Shown one piece after another: positions 15,477 through 23,038 of a stretch of DNA of 34,681 nucleotides; within the stretch, counting starts at the first letter, position 1; every line of letters starts with the position of its first letter. This stretch comes from an uncultured Alphaproteobacteria bacterium (GTDB taxonomy: Bacteria; Pseudomonadota; Alphaproteobacteria; CAAHEQ01; UBA3637): the NCBI GenBank assembly GCA_934234055.1, contig CAKQGY010000012.1, forward strand, positions 1-34,681. The letters run 5' to 3'. Made by a program: the position numbers and the translations under genes. A model generated the notes under the pieces. The model ran no database searches and had not been told where the DNA came from. It worked only from the letters and a program-made list of their open reading frames with translations.

Positions 15477-17471
15477 ATGTCAGATTTATTTAATGCAACA
15501 GAAGTCAAGTCCGATTACTCGGCAAAAGATATTGAAGTCCTGGAAGGGTTGGAGCCCGTCCGAAAAAGACCCGGTATGTATATCGGGGGAATTGATGAAC
15601 GCGCCTATCATCACTTGGTCGCGGAAATTATTGATAATGCAATGGACGAAGCGGTGGCCGGCTATGCCACAAATATAGAAGTATCCCTTAATGCTAACGG
15701 CTATGTGACGGTCAAGGATAACGGCCGGGGTATCCCCGTGGATCCGCATCCCAAATATCCGAATAAATCAGCTTTGGAAGTCATTACAACCACCCTGCAC
15801 TCGGGCGGCAAATTCGGAGGGGGGGCCTATGCTGTCTCGGGCGGTTTGCACGGGGTCGGTTTATCGGCAGTCAATGCGCTGTCGTCGCATATGATTATTG
15901 AGGTAGCCAAAGATAAAAAACTGTATCGCCAGGAGTATCACCAGGGTAAACCCGTGGCACCGGTTGTCTGCCTGGGACCGGTCAGCAATCGTCGCGGAAC
16001 GAGTGTGTCCTTTTTGCCTGACAGCACCATTTTCGGCGAGAGTGTCCGTTTTAAACCGGCCACGCTTTTCCGTATGGCGCGAACCAAGGCTTTTCTGTTC
16101 CGAGGAGTGGAAATTCGTTGGAATTGCGATGCCGAGCTGATCGGGCCGGATGATAAAACACCGACAGAACAAATTTTGAAGTTCCCCAACGGGGTGGCCG
16201 ATTATCTGGACTTCTTAATGCAGGGACGCACCGCCGTAACGCAAAAGCCCTTTACGGGACGGGTGGACTTCCCCGACAATATGGGTGGCGTTGAGTGGGC
16301 GATTTGTTGGCCGAATGATTTCAAGGACGGATTCTCATACACCTATTGCAACACCGTGATTACACCGCTGGGCGGCACGCACGAGACCGGGCTGCGATCG
16401 GGGATCACGAAATCGCTGCGGGCCTTTGCCGAGATGGTCGGCAATAAAAAAGCCGCCGAAATTACCGCTGATGATGTGCTGAACAGCGCGGGTATTATGT
16501 TGTCCGTCTTTATCAAGGATCCGCAATTTCAGGGGCAAACAAAAGAGCGCCTGGTGACGACCAGTGCAACTCGCTTGGTTGAAAATGCGATTAAAGATCC
16601 GTTTGATCATTGGTTGAGCCGAGACATTAAATCAGCCAACGCTTTGCTGGATTATATTATGGAGCGCTTGGAAGAGCGCAAACGCAAGAAAAAGACCGTT
16701 GAGACCGCGCGGGCCAGTGCAACAAAGAAATTGCGTCTGCCGGGGAAATTGGCGGATTGTTCGCACACCAAAACCGAGGGAACTGAATTATTCTTGGTGG
16801 AGGGGGATTCGGCCGGCGGTTCGGCCAAGCAGGCACGGCGACGCGAGACGCAGGCTATTCTACCGTTGCGAGGTAAAATTTTGAATGTGATCAGTGCCTC
16901 TAATGACAAAATTATGGCGAATGAAGAAATTCGTGATATGATAGAGGCTTTGGGCTGCGGACATCGCGAGAAATATAACGAAGAAAATCTGCGCTATGAA
17001 AAAGTCATTGTGATGACCGATGCCGATGTGGACGGGGCACATATTACTTCTTTGTTGATGTCGTTCTTTTATCAGGAAATGCCGGGCTTGATTGAGCACG
17101 GGCATTTGTATCTGGCTTTACCGCCTTTGTATCGGTTGACTCAGGGCGGGAAATCCGTCTATGCGGCCGATGATGCCGAAAAAGATCGCCTGATGAAAAC
17201 GGTGTTCAAAAATGCCAAAAATGTAGAAGTATCACGCTTTAAAGGGTTGGGCGAAATGCCACCGCAACAGCTGAAAGAAACGACGATGGATCCGGACAAG
17301 CGAACACTGCTGCGCGTTGTAATGCCCAGCAAGACCGCCGCAACCGAAGAATCGGCCGAAGAGGCGGCCTATACGGCGGATATTGTAGAACGCCTGATGG
17401 GGAATAAGCCCGAGTTCCGCTTTCAATTCATTCAAGAACACGCGAAATTTGTTGAAAATCTGGATATTTAA
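15477..17471 (+). CDS. parE: DNA topoisomerase IV subunit B
   Basis: ATPase subunit of topoisomerase IV, which decatenates daughter chromosomes with ParC. The 664 residues contain the GHKL ATPase motifs (EIIDNAMDEA about 49, VKDNGRGIPVD about 74, GGLHGVGLSAVN about 122), the transducer domain, and the Toprim domain with EGDSAGGSAKQARRR and DADVDGAH. The length and the YHHLVAEIIDNAMDEAVAG segment fit ParE better than the longer GyrB (about 800 residues), which would carry an extra Toprim insertion. parC is not in this window. The gene appears monocistronic and starts without a ribosome-binding site directly downstream of its -10 box. Confidence 0.92.
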   Translation: MSDLFNATEVKSDYSAKDIEVLEGLEPVRKRPGMYIGGIDERAYHHLVAEIIDNAMDEAVAGYATNIEVSLNANGYVTVKDNGRGIPVDPHPKYPNKSALEVITTTLHSGGKFGGGAYAVSGGLHGVGLSAVNALSSHMIIEVAKDKKLYRQEYHQGKPVAPVVCLGPVSNRRGTSVSFLPDSTIFGESVRFKPATLFRMARTKAFLFRGVEIRWNCDAELIGPDDKTPTEQILKFPNGVADYLDFLMQGRTAVTQKPFTGRVDFPDNMGGVEWAICWPNDFKDGFSYTYCNTVITPLGGTHETGLRSGITKSLRAFAEMVGNKKAAEITADDVLNSAGIMLSVFIKDPQFQGQTKERLVTTSATRLVENAIKDPFDHWLSRDIKSANALLDYIMERLEERKRKKKTVETARASATKKLRLPGKLADCSHTKTEGTELFLVEGDSAGGSAKQARRRETQAILPLRGKILNVISASNDKIMANEEIRDMIEALGCGHREKYNEENLRYEKVIVMTDADVDGAHITSLLMSFFYQEMPGLIEHGHLYLALPPLYRLTQGGKSVYAADDAEKDRLMKTVFKNAKNVEVSRFKGLGEMPPQQLKETTMDPDKRTLLRVVMPSKTAATEESAEEAAYTADIVERLMGNKPEFRFQFIQEHAKFVENLDI

Positions 17472-17489
17472 GACTGATTTTAAGGCTCG

Positions 17490-17524
17490 AAAAAACGCCC
17501 CTGTCATTAATTGACAGAGGCGTT
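17490..17524. terminator. Terminator between convergent parE and pseudopilin genes
   Basis: A stem AACGCC-C-CTGTCA with TGACAG-A-GGCGTT (12 bp plus one mismatch) and a short AT loop. The A run on its left becomes a T run on the minus strand, so it works best for the pseudopilin gene, while still forming after parE. Confidence 0.8.
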
Positions 17525-17542
17525 GTTCGTTAAAAGCGCGGC

Positions 17543-18832
17543 CTAGGGTTCACAAGATCCCGTATACCAATTGGCCCCGATCCAGTCTCCGCCACAGGAT
17601 AAACATTGGGCTTCATACTTTAATGCCGAGACATCAATTTCCGAACACGGCACGCATTCACCGTAATTCGGCCCTTTGAAATCAGTCCACACGCCGTCAA
17701 CTTTGCGTTTAATAGTCTCATTAGCTGATATTCCAACCGTGCCCTTGGCACAGATATACGAATATCCCCCTCCGTTATGACGATTGCAATAGTGCGCGGT
17801 TTGATAGAGGTTTGTGTCATATTGATCCAACAAACTGGTATTTCTGTAGTTTCCCGCTTGTTCGGTATCACAAGGAAGACATTTCCCAGCCAGGTTTCCG
17901 CTATTTTTCTCTGAGGGAATAGGTCGTTCCGGTGGGCAATGGCACCGGCCGTATATCAATTTGGCATCCGGGTCTGTGCATTTGTCGGAGCACCCCCACA
18001 TAGCATCATGAACACGGGTTGGACAGACAGCACACCGATCCATTGATTGGGTTATGAATGAAGTGTCAGTGCTATCGCAAGAACGACATTCATTACTATG
18101 AGCGAACTCGCCCTCGGCACAACAATATGTGTTAGACCAAGATTGAATACAACATTTTTTGACACCATCTTCCTCTGTGATTGTGCCCCGACAGCAACCA
18201 CCATTAAAGACTTTATCCGTCGCACAACACCCAACCGGTGTTTTAACCTGCCCGTTGGGACACGATAATTCACAAGTCCCTTTGGCATTACAGACAAAAT
18301 TGTTCCCAAATCGGTTTTTGCAATCATTATTTGTTTTGCAATGGTAATCCGATTCACCTTTATCGGCACTTGCCGTGATTTCAAACCACATACCCACTTT
18401 TTCTTGATCGGTACACGCGCCGACCCCGTTAAAGAAGCCGATGTCGTTGACCATTTTCCAGCCGTCCAGACGCGAAATAATTTCGTCGCACACGGGCGTG
18501 GGGACTTCATCTATTTCCACATAAAAAGCATTTGGGACGGTGGTGTCGGTGGTGATTTTGGTGGAATAGCCACTGGGGGTATGGTCGGGATAGTCCAAGA
18601 GTTTCGGCGTGCCGCCGGCCAACATCTGGCCTGTTCCCAACACCGCCAGTTGGTTCACATAGTTGACGGTCGCATTGGCGCGTTGTTTATTCATTGCGTA
18701 ATTAAAACCCGCAATACCGCCGATAGTGAGGATTCCCATAATCGCCAAAACCCCCAGCATTTCGGTGAGGGAGCGGCCGGATTCGAAATAAATTGCCTCT
18801 TTGATTATTGAATTTATGTGTTTAGATCTCAT
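17543..18832 (-). CDS. Cysteine-rich type IV pseudopilin-like protein 2
   Basis: A 429-residue pseudopilin-like protein. A 19-residue leader ends in Gly before RSLTEMLGVLAIMG (cleavage after Gly, Glu at +5), followed by a hydrophobic helix. Downstream is a region with DEVPTPVCDEIISRLDGW and then a long Cys-rich domain (about residues 185-425), comparable in layout to the protein at 258-1931 but with a different C-terminal sequence. The start at 18832 has a perfect AAGGAG 6 nt upstream. Its leader contains a 12-bp hairpin and its promoter region a (GT)17 tract, so expression may vary. No pilus ATPase, prepilin peptidase or secretin genes are nearby. It is probably a surface or secreted protein; function unknown. 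Confidence 0.82.
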   Translation of the reverse strand: MRSKHINSIIKEAIYFESGRSLTEMLGVLAIMGILTIGGIAGFNYAMNKQRANATVNYVNQLAVLGTGQMLAGGTPKLLDYPDHTPSGYSTKITTDTTVPNAFYVEIDEVPTPVCDEIISRLDGWKMVNDIGFFNGVGACTDQEKVGMWFEITASADKGESDYHCKTNNDCKNRFGNNFVCNAKGTCELSCPNGQVKTPVGCCATDKVFNGGCCRGTITEEDGVKKCCIQSWSNTYCCAEGEFAHSNECRSCDSTDTSFITQSMDRCAVCPTRVHDAMWGCSDKCTDPDAKLIYGRCHCPPERPIPSEKNSGNLAGKCLPCDTEQAGNYRNTSLLDQYDTNLYQTAHYCNRHNGGGYSYICAKGTVGISANETIKRKVDGVWTDFKGPNYGECVPCSEIDVSALKYEAQCLSCGGDWIGANWYTGSCEP

Positions 18833-18857
18833 AGTTGGCTCCTTGTAAATAGACGAA

Positions 18858-18885
18858 CAGTCGGTTGCCCGCAGGCGACCGACTG
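18858..18885 (-). promoter_or_regulatory. Hairpin in the 5' leader of pseudopilin 2
   Basis: A perfectly paired 12-bp stem with one G-U pair (CAGTCGGTTGCC with GGCGACCGACTG) and a 4-nt loop, ending 26 nt upstream of the start codon. There is no T run, so it is not a simple terminator. It may stabilise the mRNA or affect access to the ribosome-binding site. Confidence 0.6.
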
Positions 18886-18914
18886 ACTGAAATTTTCTGC
18901 TCATCAGCAATTAG

Positions 18915-18978
<64 letters not shown>

Positions 18979-19136
18979 GCCCCTCTTTTTGAACCGGAAA
19001 ATGTCTACACTTTTGTATCATCATGTCCCCTACTCTATCCTAATTCAAAGCGCGTGTCAAGGGAAAATTATGTGGCATTCATATTTCGCGGATGCCTTCT
19101 CTTCGTTCGCAATAAGAAGTGGCATTGGAAAAGAAA

Positions 19137-19165
19137 TTGACAACGGGCAAGTTTTCTTGTATGGT
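19137..19165 (+). promoter_or_regulatory. Promoter of the thioesterase gene
   Basis: A perfect -35 TTGACA (19137-19142), a 17-nt spacer and a -10 TATGGT (19160-19165). The predicted leader is only about 13 nt and holds just the ribosome-binding site. Confidence 0.6.
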
Positions 19166-19184
19166 GGAGAAAAAGGAGAAAATG

Positions 19185-19589
19185 ATGACGCTTGAAATCG
19201 GACTATCAAAAACAAAAACTTACCCGGTCGGAGAGAAAGACACCGCTTGCGCTATGGGTAGTGGAGCCTTGGAAGTTTTGGCAACACCAGCGTTGATAGC
19301 TCAAATGGAACAAGTGGCTTGGACCAGCGTGCAACCCTATTTAGAAGACGGGCAAGGCACCGTCGGCACGGAAATATCCGTGTCACATTTGGCGCCAACG
19401 CCGGTTGGTATGACGGTTCGGTGCATCAGTCGCCTGTGTGCCGTTAACGGCCGAGAACTGATCTTTGAAATAGAGGCTTATGATGAAATGAGTCTGATCG
19501 CTCGGGCGATTCATAAACGCTTTATTATTCAAAACGACCGCTTTATGGACAAGGCGTTGCGCAGAAAAACTATGCCCAAGCAAGATTAG
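19185..19589 (+). CDS. FlK-like hotdog-fold thioesterase
   Basis: A 134-residue single hotdog domain of the fluoroacetyl-CoA thioesterase-like family. The family's catalytic features are visible: Thr in LATPALIAQMEQ, Glu four to six residues later, and His in VSHLAPTPVGMTV. Family members hydrolyse short acyl-CoAs; the substrate here is unknown, and the name FlK should not be taken to mean fluoroacetate resistance. ATG 19185 has AGGAG at good spacing (6 nt); the adjacent ATG 19182 is also possible. It has its own promoter and is followed within 80 bp by the hydrogenase operon promoter, so it is a neighbour and not clearly part of that operon. Confidence 0.83.
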   Translation: MTLEIGLSKTKTYPVGEKDTACAMGSGALEVLATPALIAQMEQVAWTSVQPYLEDGQGTVGTEISVSHLAPTPVGMTVRCISRLCAVNGRELIFEIEAYDEMSLIARAIHKRFIIQNDRFMDKALRRKTMPKQD

Positions 19590-19611
19590 AGCAGCGGGAT
19601 ATCATATTTTC

Positions 19612-19640
19612 TTGACTTTCGCCAAATAATCCGCTATGCT
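19612..19640 (+). promoter_or_regulatory. Promoter of the hydrogenase operon
   Basis: A -35 TTGACT (19612-19617), a 17-nt spacer and a -10 TATGCT (19635-19640), 27 nt before the first operon gene. Confidence 0.65.
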
Positions 19641-19666
19641 GGCTCTAACAAAATGCTGAGGATCAA

Positions 19667-19897
19667 ATGATTGTTATCAAAGTCTGTTTAGGAAGTTCTT
19701 GCTATGTGCGCGGAAATGATAAAATTTTATCGTTTCTGGAAGATTATATCCAACAACACAACAAAAAGCTGCAAGTGGCTTTGGTGGGATGTCGATGCAC
19801 GAATTTATGCCAAGACGGTCCGAATATCTTTATCGGAGATAAACGTTATTCTAACCCGAAAATTGAAGAACTGCAACGGATTTTGGAGGCACTATGA
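19667..19897 (+). CDS. Thioredoxin-like [2Fe-2S] ferredoxin (NuoE C-terminal-like)
   Basis: A 76-residue protein with the thioredoxin-fold [2Fe-2S] pattern: Cys7-x4-Cys12 near the N-terminus and Cys44-x3-Cys48 (in GCRCTNLCQDGP), with an additional Cys42. Such stand-alone NuoE/HydC-like subunits pass electrons within NADH- or ferredoxin-linked hydrogenases. GAGG precedes the ATG. It overlaps the next gene by four bases (ATGA), making it the first gene of the sensor-hydrogenase operon. It may feed electrons to, or read the redox state of, the sensory hydrogenase; which of these is inference. Confidence 0.85.
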   Translation: MIVIKVCLGSSCYVRGNDKILSFLEDYIQQHNKKLQVALVGCRCTNLCQDGPNIFIGDKRYSNPKIEELQRILEAL

Positions 19898-21606
19898 CAA
19901 ATCGAAAAGGGTGCGTTTATACACTGTATAACGAATGTCAAGATTGCTATAAATGCGTGCGTAAATGTCCGGTAAAGTCTATTCGAATCCAAGACGGCCA
20001 TGCTGGTGTCCTATCGGATAAATGCATCGCCTGCGGACGGTGTGTGGCTTCATGCCCCAGCCATGCCAAGCGTGTGCGAAACGACTTGGAGGCTGTGCGG
20101 CAATTACTGGCCACGGGAAAGAAAGTATATGTATCGCTGGCACCCAGTTGGCGGGGAGCTTTTGCCAACACATCGGCACAAATTGTGGCAACCTTTAAGA
20201 AATTAGGATTTACCGGCGTAAGCGAAACAGCCCTGGGAGCAGAGGCAGTTTCCATAGAAACAGCTCGATTGCTGAATGAAAAAGAACAAGGGCTGATGAT
20301 TTCCAGTGCCTGCCCCGTCATCGTGCGCTATATTCGTCTGTATCGGCCACAATTGGCGCAATATATTACTCCTATCGCCTCACCGGCTTTAACACATGCC
20401 CAGATTCTTAAAGATACTTTCGGCTCAGATGTAGCCGTTGTATTCGTGGGACCGTGTATCGCAAAAAAAACAGAAGCCGATGAAAATCCTGATTTACTGG
20501 CAGCGGCTTTGACCTTTGAGGAAGTAAAAATTTGGCTGAAAGAACTGGATCGTGAAACCGAGCAAGGGAATTGTACCGGCGAAGTCTTTGTCCCCGAAAC
20601 TGCTCATGAAGGTCGAATATATCCGCTGGATGGCGGCATGAATGAAACAATCCGGCGGATTGGAGTTAAAGAAAATGTGCAACTGCTGAATGTCGGATCA
20701 TTAGAGTTTTTTATCCAAGCATCCAATGCTTTTGACAATACGCGTCTGGTACGCCCTGTCTTTATTGAGGCGTTGGCGTGTCATGGCGGATGTATCCATG
20801 GCCCCTGTATCACAACACAAGCGTCTGATTTTTATAATATCTCTCGTGTGTTGCGACATACCGATTATCGCGATTCCATCCCGTTAAAACCAACAGCAGT
20901 GGTATCAAAAAATTATACCCCTGTTTCCGAAATGGATAAAACATACTCTATGGATGAAATCCGGGAAGCACTGCATCGAATCGGAAAATATCTGCCAGAA
21001 GATGAACTTAATTGTGCGGGATGTGGCTATCAAACCTGTCAAGACATGGCTAAGGCGCTGTTGGATGGAAATGCCGAACCCTCTATGTGCGTTTCATATA
21101 TGCGCAAAATTGCGGCCAAAAAAGCTGATATTTTAATCAAAAGTATTCCGTCAGCCATGGTGATGTTAGACAAAAACCTGAATATGATTGAAGTAAATGA
21201 AGCATTCATCAAAATGTTTACCGGACCTCTGGCAGAGGTTTATCTGTCCGACCCTCAGAAATTAATCGGGCTCCCAATCAGCACTTTCTTCAAGGCTCAA
21301 AAAGTCTTCGTTTCCGTGTTGACCGGCGGGCAGGAAATTCACAAGGAAAATCATCGCTATAATAATTGCCTGTATGATTTGAATGTTTTTCCGATTGAGC
21401 CAAATATCTCGATCGGCGCTGTCATAACAGATATGACCAAAGCCAGTCATTCGCGAGAATTGGTCGCACAAAAAGCAAAATCTGTTATTGATAAAAACAT
21501 TGAAACCGTTCAACAAATTGCTTGTCTGTTGGGCGAACATATGGTAGAAACCGAAACAATCTTGAATACGATTGCTAACGAATATACACCCGAAGATGAG
21601 GATTAA
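19894..21606 (+). CDS. Sensory-type [FeFe]-hydrogenase with PAS domain (HydS-like)
   Basis: A 570-residue iron-only hydrogenase homologue that probably senses H2 or redox state. Domains in order: two [4Fe-4S] sites (Cys15, 18, 21, 25 and Cys44, 47, 50, 54); an H-cluster domain (about 75-330) with the four cluster cysteines Cys140 (SSACP), Cys188 (VGPCIAKKTE), Cys296 and Cys300 (ACHGGC); a further four-Cys cluster domain CAGCGYQTC plus Cys399; a PAS domain (about 412-515); and a helical tail. Ala139 replaces the Cys that relays protons in catalytic enzymes, and Gly replaces the usual Met before Pro187. Both changes are known from HydS-type sensory enzymes. The PAS domain and downstream phosphatase gene support signalling. 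The gene overlaps its predecessor and abuts the next (TAAATG). Confidence 0.9.
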   Translation: MTNRKGCVYTLYNECQDCYKCVRKCPVKSIRIQDGHAGVLSDKCIACGRCVASCPSHAKRVRNDLEAVRQLLATGKKVYVSLAPSWRGAFANTSAQIVATFKKLGFTGVSETALGAEAVSIETARLLNEKEQGLMISSACPVIVRYIRLYRPQLAQYITPIASPALTHAQILKDTFGSDVAVVFVGPCIAKKTEADENPDLLAAALTFEEVKIWLKELDRETEQGNCTGEVFVPETAHEGRIYPLDGGMNETIRRIGVKENVQLLNVGSLEFFIQASNAFDNTRLVRPVFIEALACHGGCIHGPCITTQASDFYNISRVLRHTDYRDSIPLKPTAVVSKNYTPVSEMDKTYSMDEIREALHRIGKYLPEDELNCAGCGYQTCQDMAKALLDGNAEPSMCVSYMRKIAAKKADILIKSIPSAMVMLDKNLNMIEVNEAFIKMFTGPLAEVYLSDPQKLIGLPISTFFKAQKVFVSVLTGGQEIHKENHRYNNCLYDLNVFPIEPNISIGAVITDMTKASHSRELVAQKAKSVIDKNIETVQQIACLLGEHMVETETILNTIANEYTPEDED

Positions 21607-22767
21607 ATGTTCGTTGATATAGACTGTTCGCAAATCAAAAAATTCGGACAAAATGCTTTTGGTGACTATTTTTCTTCCAAGCGCACCGATAACCAAGATC
21701 GCTTGTTAGCGGTTCTGTCGGACGGGTTGGGCAGCGGGATTAAAGCGAACATTTTGTCCTGTATGACGACAACAATGTTGTTGCGCTTTATTGAAGAGGA
21801 CATCCCGATTCAAAAGGCAGCGCAAATCGTGATGGATGCCCTGCCGGTGTGCCAAATTCGTAAAATCAGCTATGCCACCTTTTCGGCCGTGGATTGCCGA
21901 AATGATGGTCATGCTTGGGTCGTAGAAGAAGGCAATCCCTCATTTTTGCTGATGCGTCAGAATCAAGAAGTGTCCTTACCCTGTCATACATTTACATCGC
22001 CCAAGTTTCCCGATCGGCATTTACAAATTTATCAATTCAAAGCAGAAGTCGGCGATCGTTTAATCTTTTGCTCGGATGGGGTGACGCAGGCCGGTATCGG
22101 AACAACAAATTATCCTTTAGGATTTAAACGCGAAGGGCTGGTGGCCTTTGTGCAAGAGCACCTGCAACAATACCCCAACATTTCCAGCACGGATCTGTCT
22201 GCCGATATTATTGACAAGGCTTTGTCCCTGGAGCCCAATCGCCATGCCGGCGATGACATTTCATGTGCTGTGCTGTATTTTCGAGAACCGCGCAAATCTT
22301 TAATCTTTACCGGCCCACCGTATAACAAAGATAAAGATCGGGAATACTGTTTATCATTTGACGCCTTTACGGGTAAAAAAGCTATTTGTGGCGGCACAAC
22401 CGCCAATATGATAGCTCGCGAATTAAATCGGGAAATCTATACATCGGCACAATCCGATAGCGGTAATCTGCCGCCAACGGCGGAAATGACCGGTGTGGAT
22501 TTGGTGACCGAGGGGATCTTGACCCTGACACGAGCAGCCGAGTATTTGGAAAAAGAAGAGCTGACCCACCCGGATGCGGCCGGACAACTGGTTGACTTTT
22601 TCCTGGAATCTGATATAATCGAGTTTATGGTTGGCGCCATGATCAATCAAGCACATTATGATCCGTCGTTACCGATTGAAATTGAAGTCCGCCGTAATGT
22701 TGTTAAAAAAATAAAAAAAACGCTGGAAGAAAAATACTTTAAGCAAGTTATTATTCACTATATATAG
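21607..22767 (+). CDS. SpoIIE/PP2C-family protein phosphatase with extra C-terminal domain
   Basis: A 386-residue Ser/Thr phosphatase of the PPM/SpoIIE class. Metal-binding motifs are intact: SDGLGSG (Asp39), CSDGVTQAG (Asp157) and AGDDISCAVLY (Asp216/217). Residues 230-386 form an additional domain (features ICGGTTANMIARELN and GVDLVTEGILTL) that I do not recognise by name; it seems characteristic of hydrogenase-linked members. No transmembrane helix is seen. The ATG follows the HydS stop without a gap, so the two are probably made in equal amounts and may interact. In partner-switching systems such phosphatases act on phospho-STAS proteins; the STAS protein at 6657 is a candidate substrate, unproven. 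Confidence 0.9.
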   Translation: MFVDIDCSQIKKFGQNAFGDYFSSKRTDNQDRLLAVLSDGLGSGIKANILSCMTTTMLLRFIEEDIPIQKAAQIVMDALPVCQIRKISYATFSAVDCRNDGHAWVVEEGNPSFLLMRQNQEVSLPCHTFTSPKFPDRHLQIYQFKAEVGDRLIFCSDGVTQAGIGTTNYPLGFKREGLVAFVQEHLQQYPNISSTDLSADIIDKALSLEPNRHAGDDISCAVLYFREPRKSLIFTGPPYNKDKDREYCLSFDAFTGKKAICGGTTANMIARELNREIYTSAQSDSGNLPPTAEMTGVDLVTEGILTLTRAAEYLEKEELTHPDAAGQLVDFFLESDIIEFMVGAMINQAHYDPSLPIEIEVRRNVVKKIKKTLEEKYFKQVIIHYI

Positions 22768-22777
22768 GAGGTAAATC

Positions 22778-23038
22778 ATGAAAAAAGTGAAAGTTCAGAT
22801 CTGTCAAGGAACCACCTGTTTTGTAATGGGGGGAAATGTCATCAAATCCCTGATGGAAGAATTGGAAAAAAAATATGCGGATAAAATAGAATTAACATCG
22901 GCTCGGTGTTTGGGTGCTTGCACGAAAAGTGACTCCTTTTCAAAAGCACCATATGTATGTGTAGATGACGAAATAATCTCGTCGGCTACGTTGGAAAAAG
23001 TAACTCAAATAATAGAAAGTAAATTAAAAAATGACTAA
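22778..23038 (+). CDS. Thioredoxin-like [2Fe-2S] ferredoxin, second copy
   Basis: An 86-residue NuoE/HydC-like [2Fe-2S] protein with Cys9-x4-Cys14 and Cys44-x3-Cys48 (in ARCLGACTK), a more canonical pattern than its paralogue at 19667, which has an extra Cys. A strong AGGAGGT precedes the ATG. It overlaps the hydrogenase gene by 8 nt, which suggests it is the dedicated electron-transfer subunit of that enzyme, whereas the 19667 copy sits beside the sensor. Confidence 0.87.
   Translation: MKKVKVQICQGTTCFVMGGNVIKSLMEELEKKYADKIELTSARCLGACTKSDSFSKAPYVCVDDEIISSATLEKVTQIIESKLKND

Noticed and set aside
15477..17471. GyrB instead of ParE
   Set aside because: At 664 residues it lacks the length of proteobacterial GyrB, and its motifs fit ParE better; a tree would settle it.
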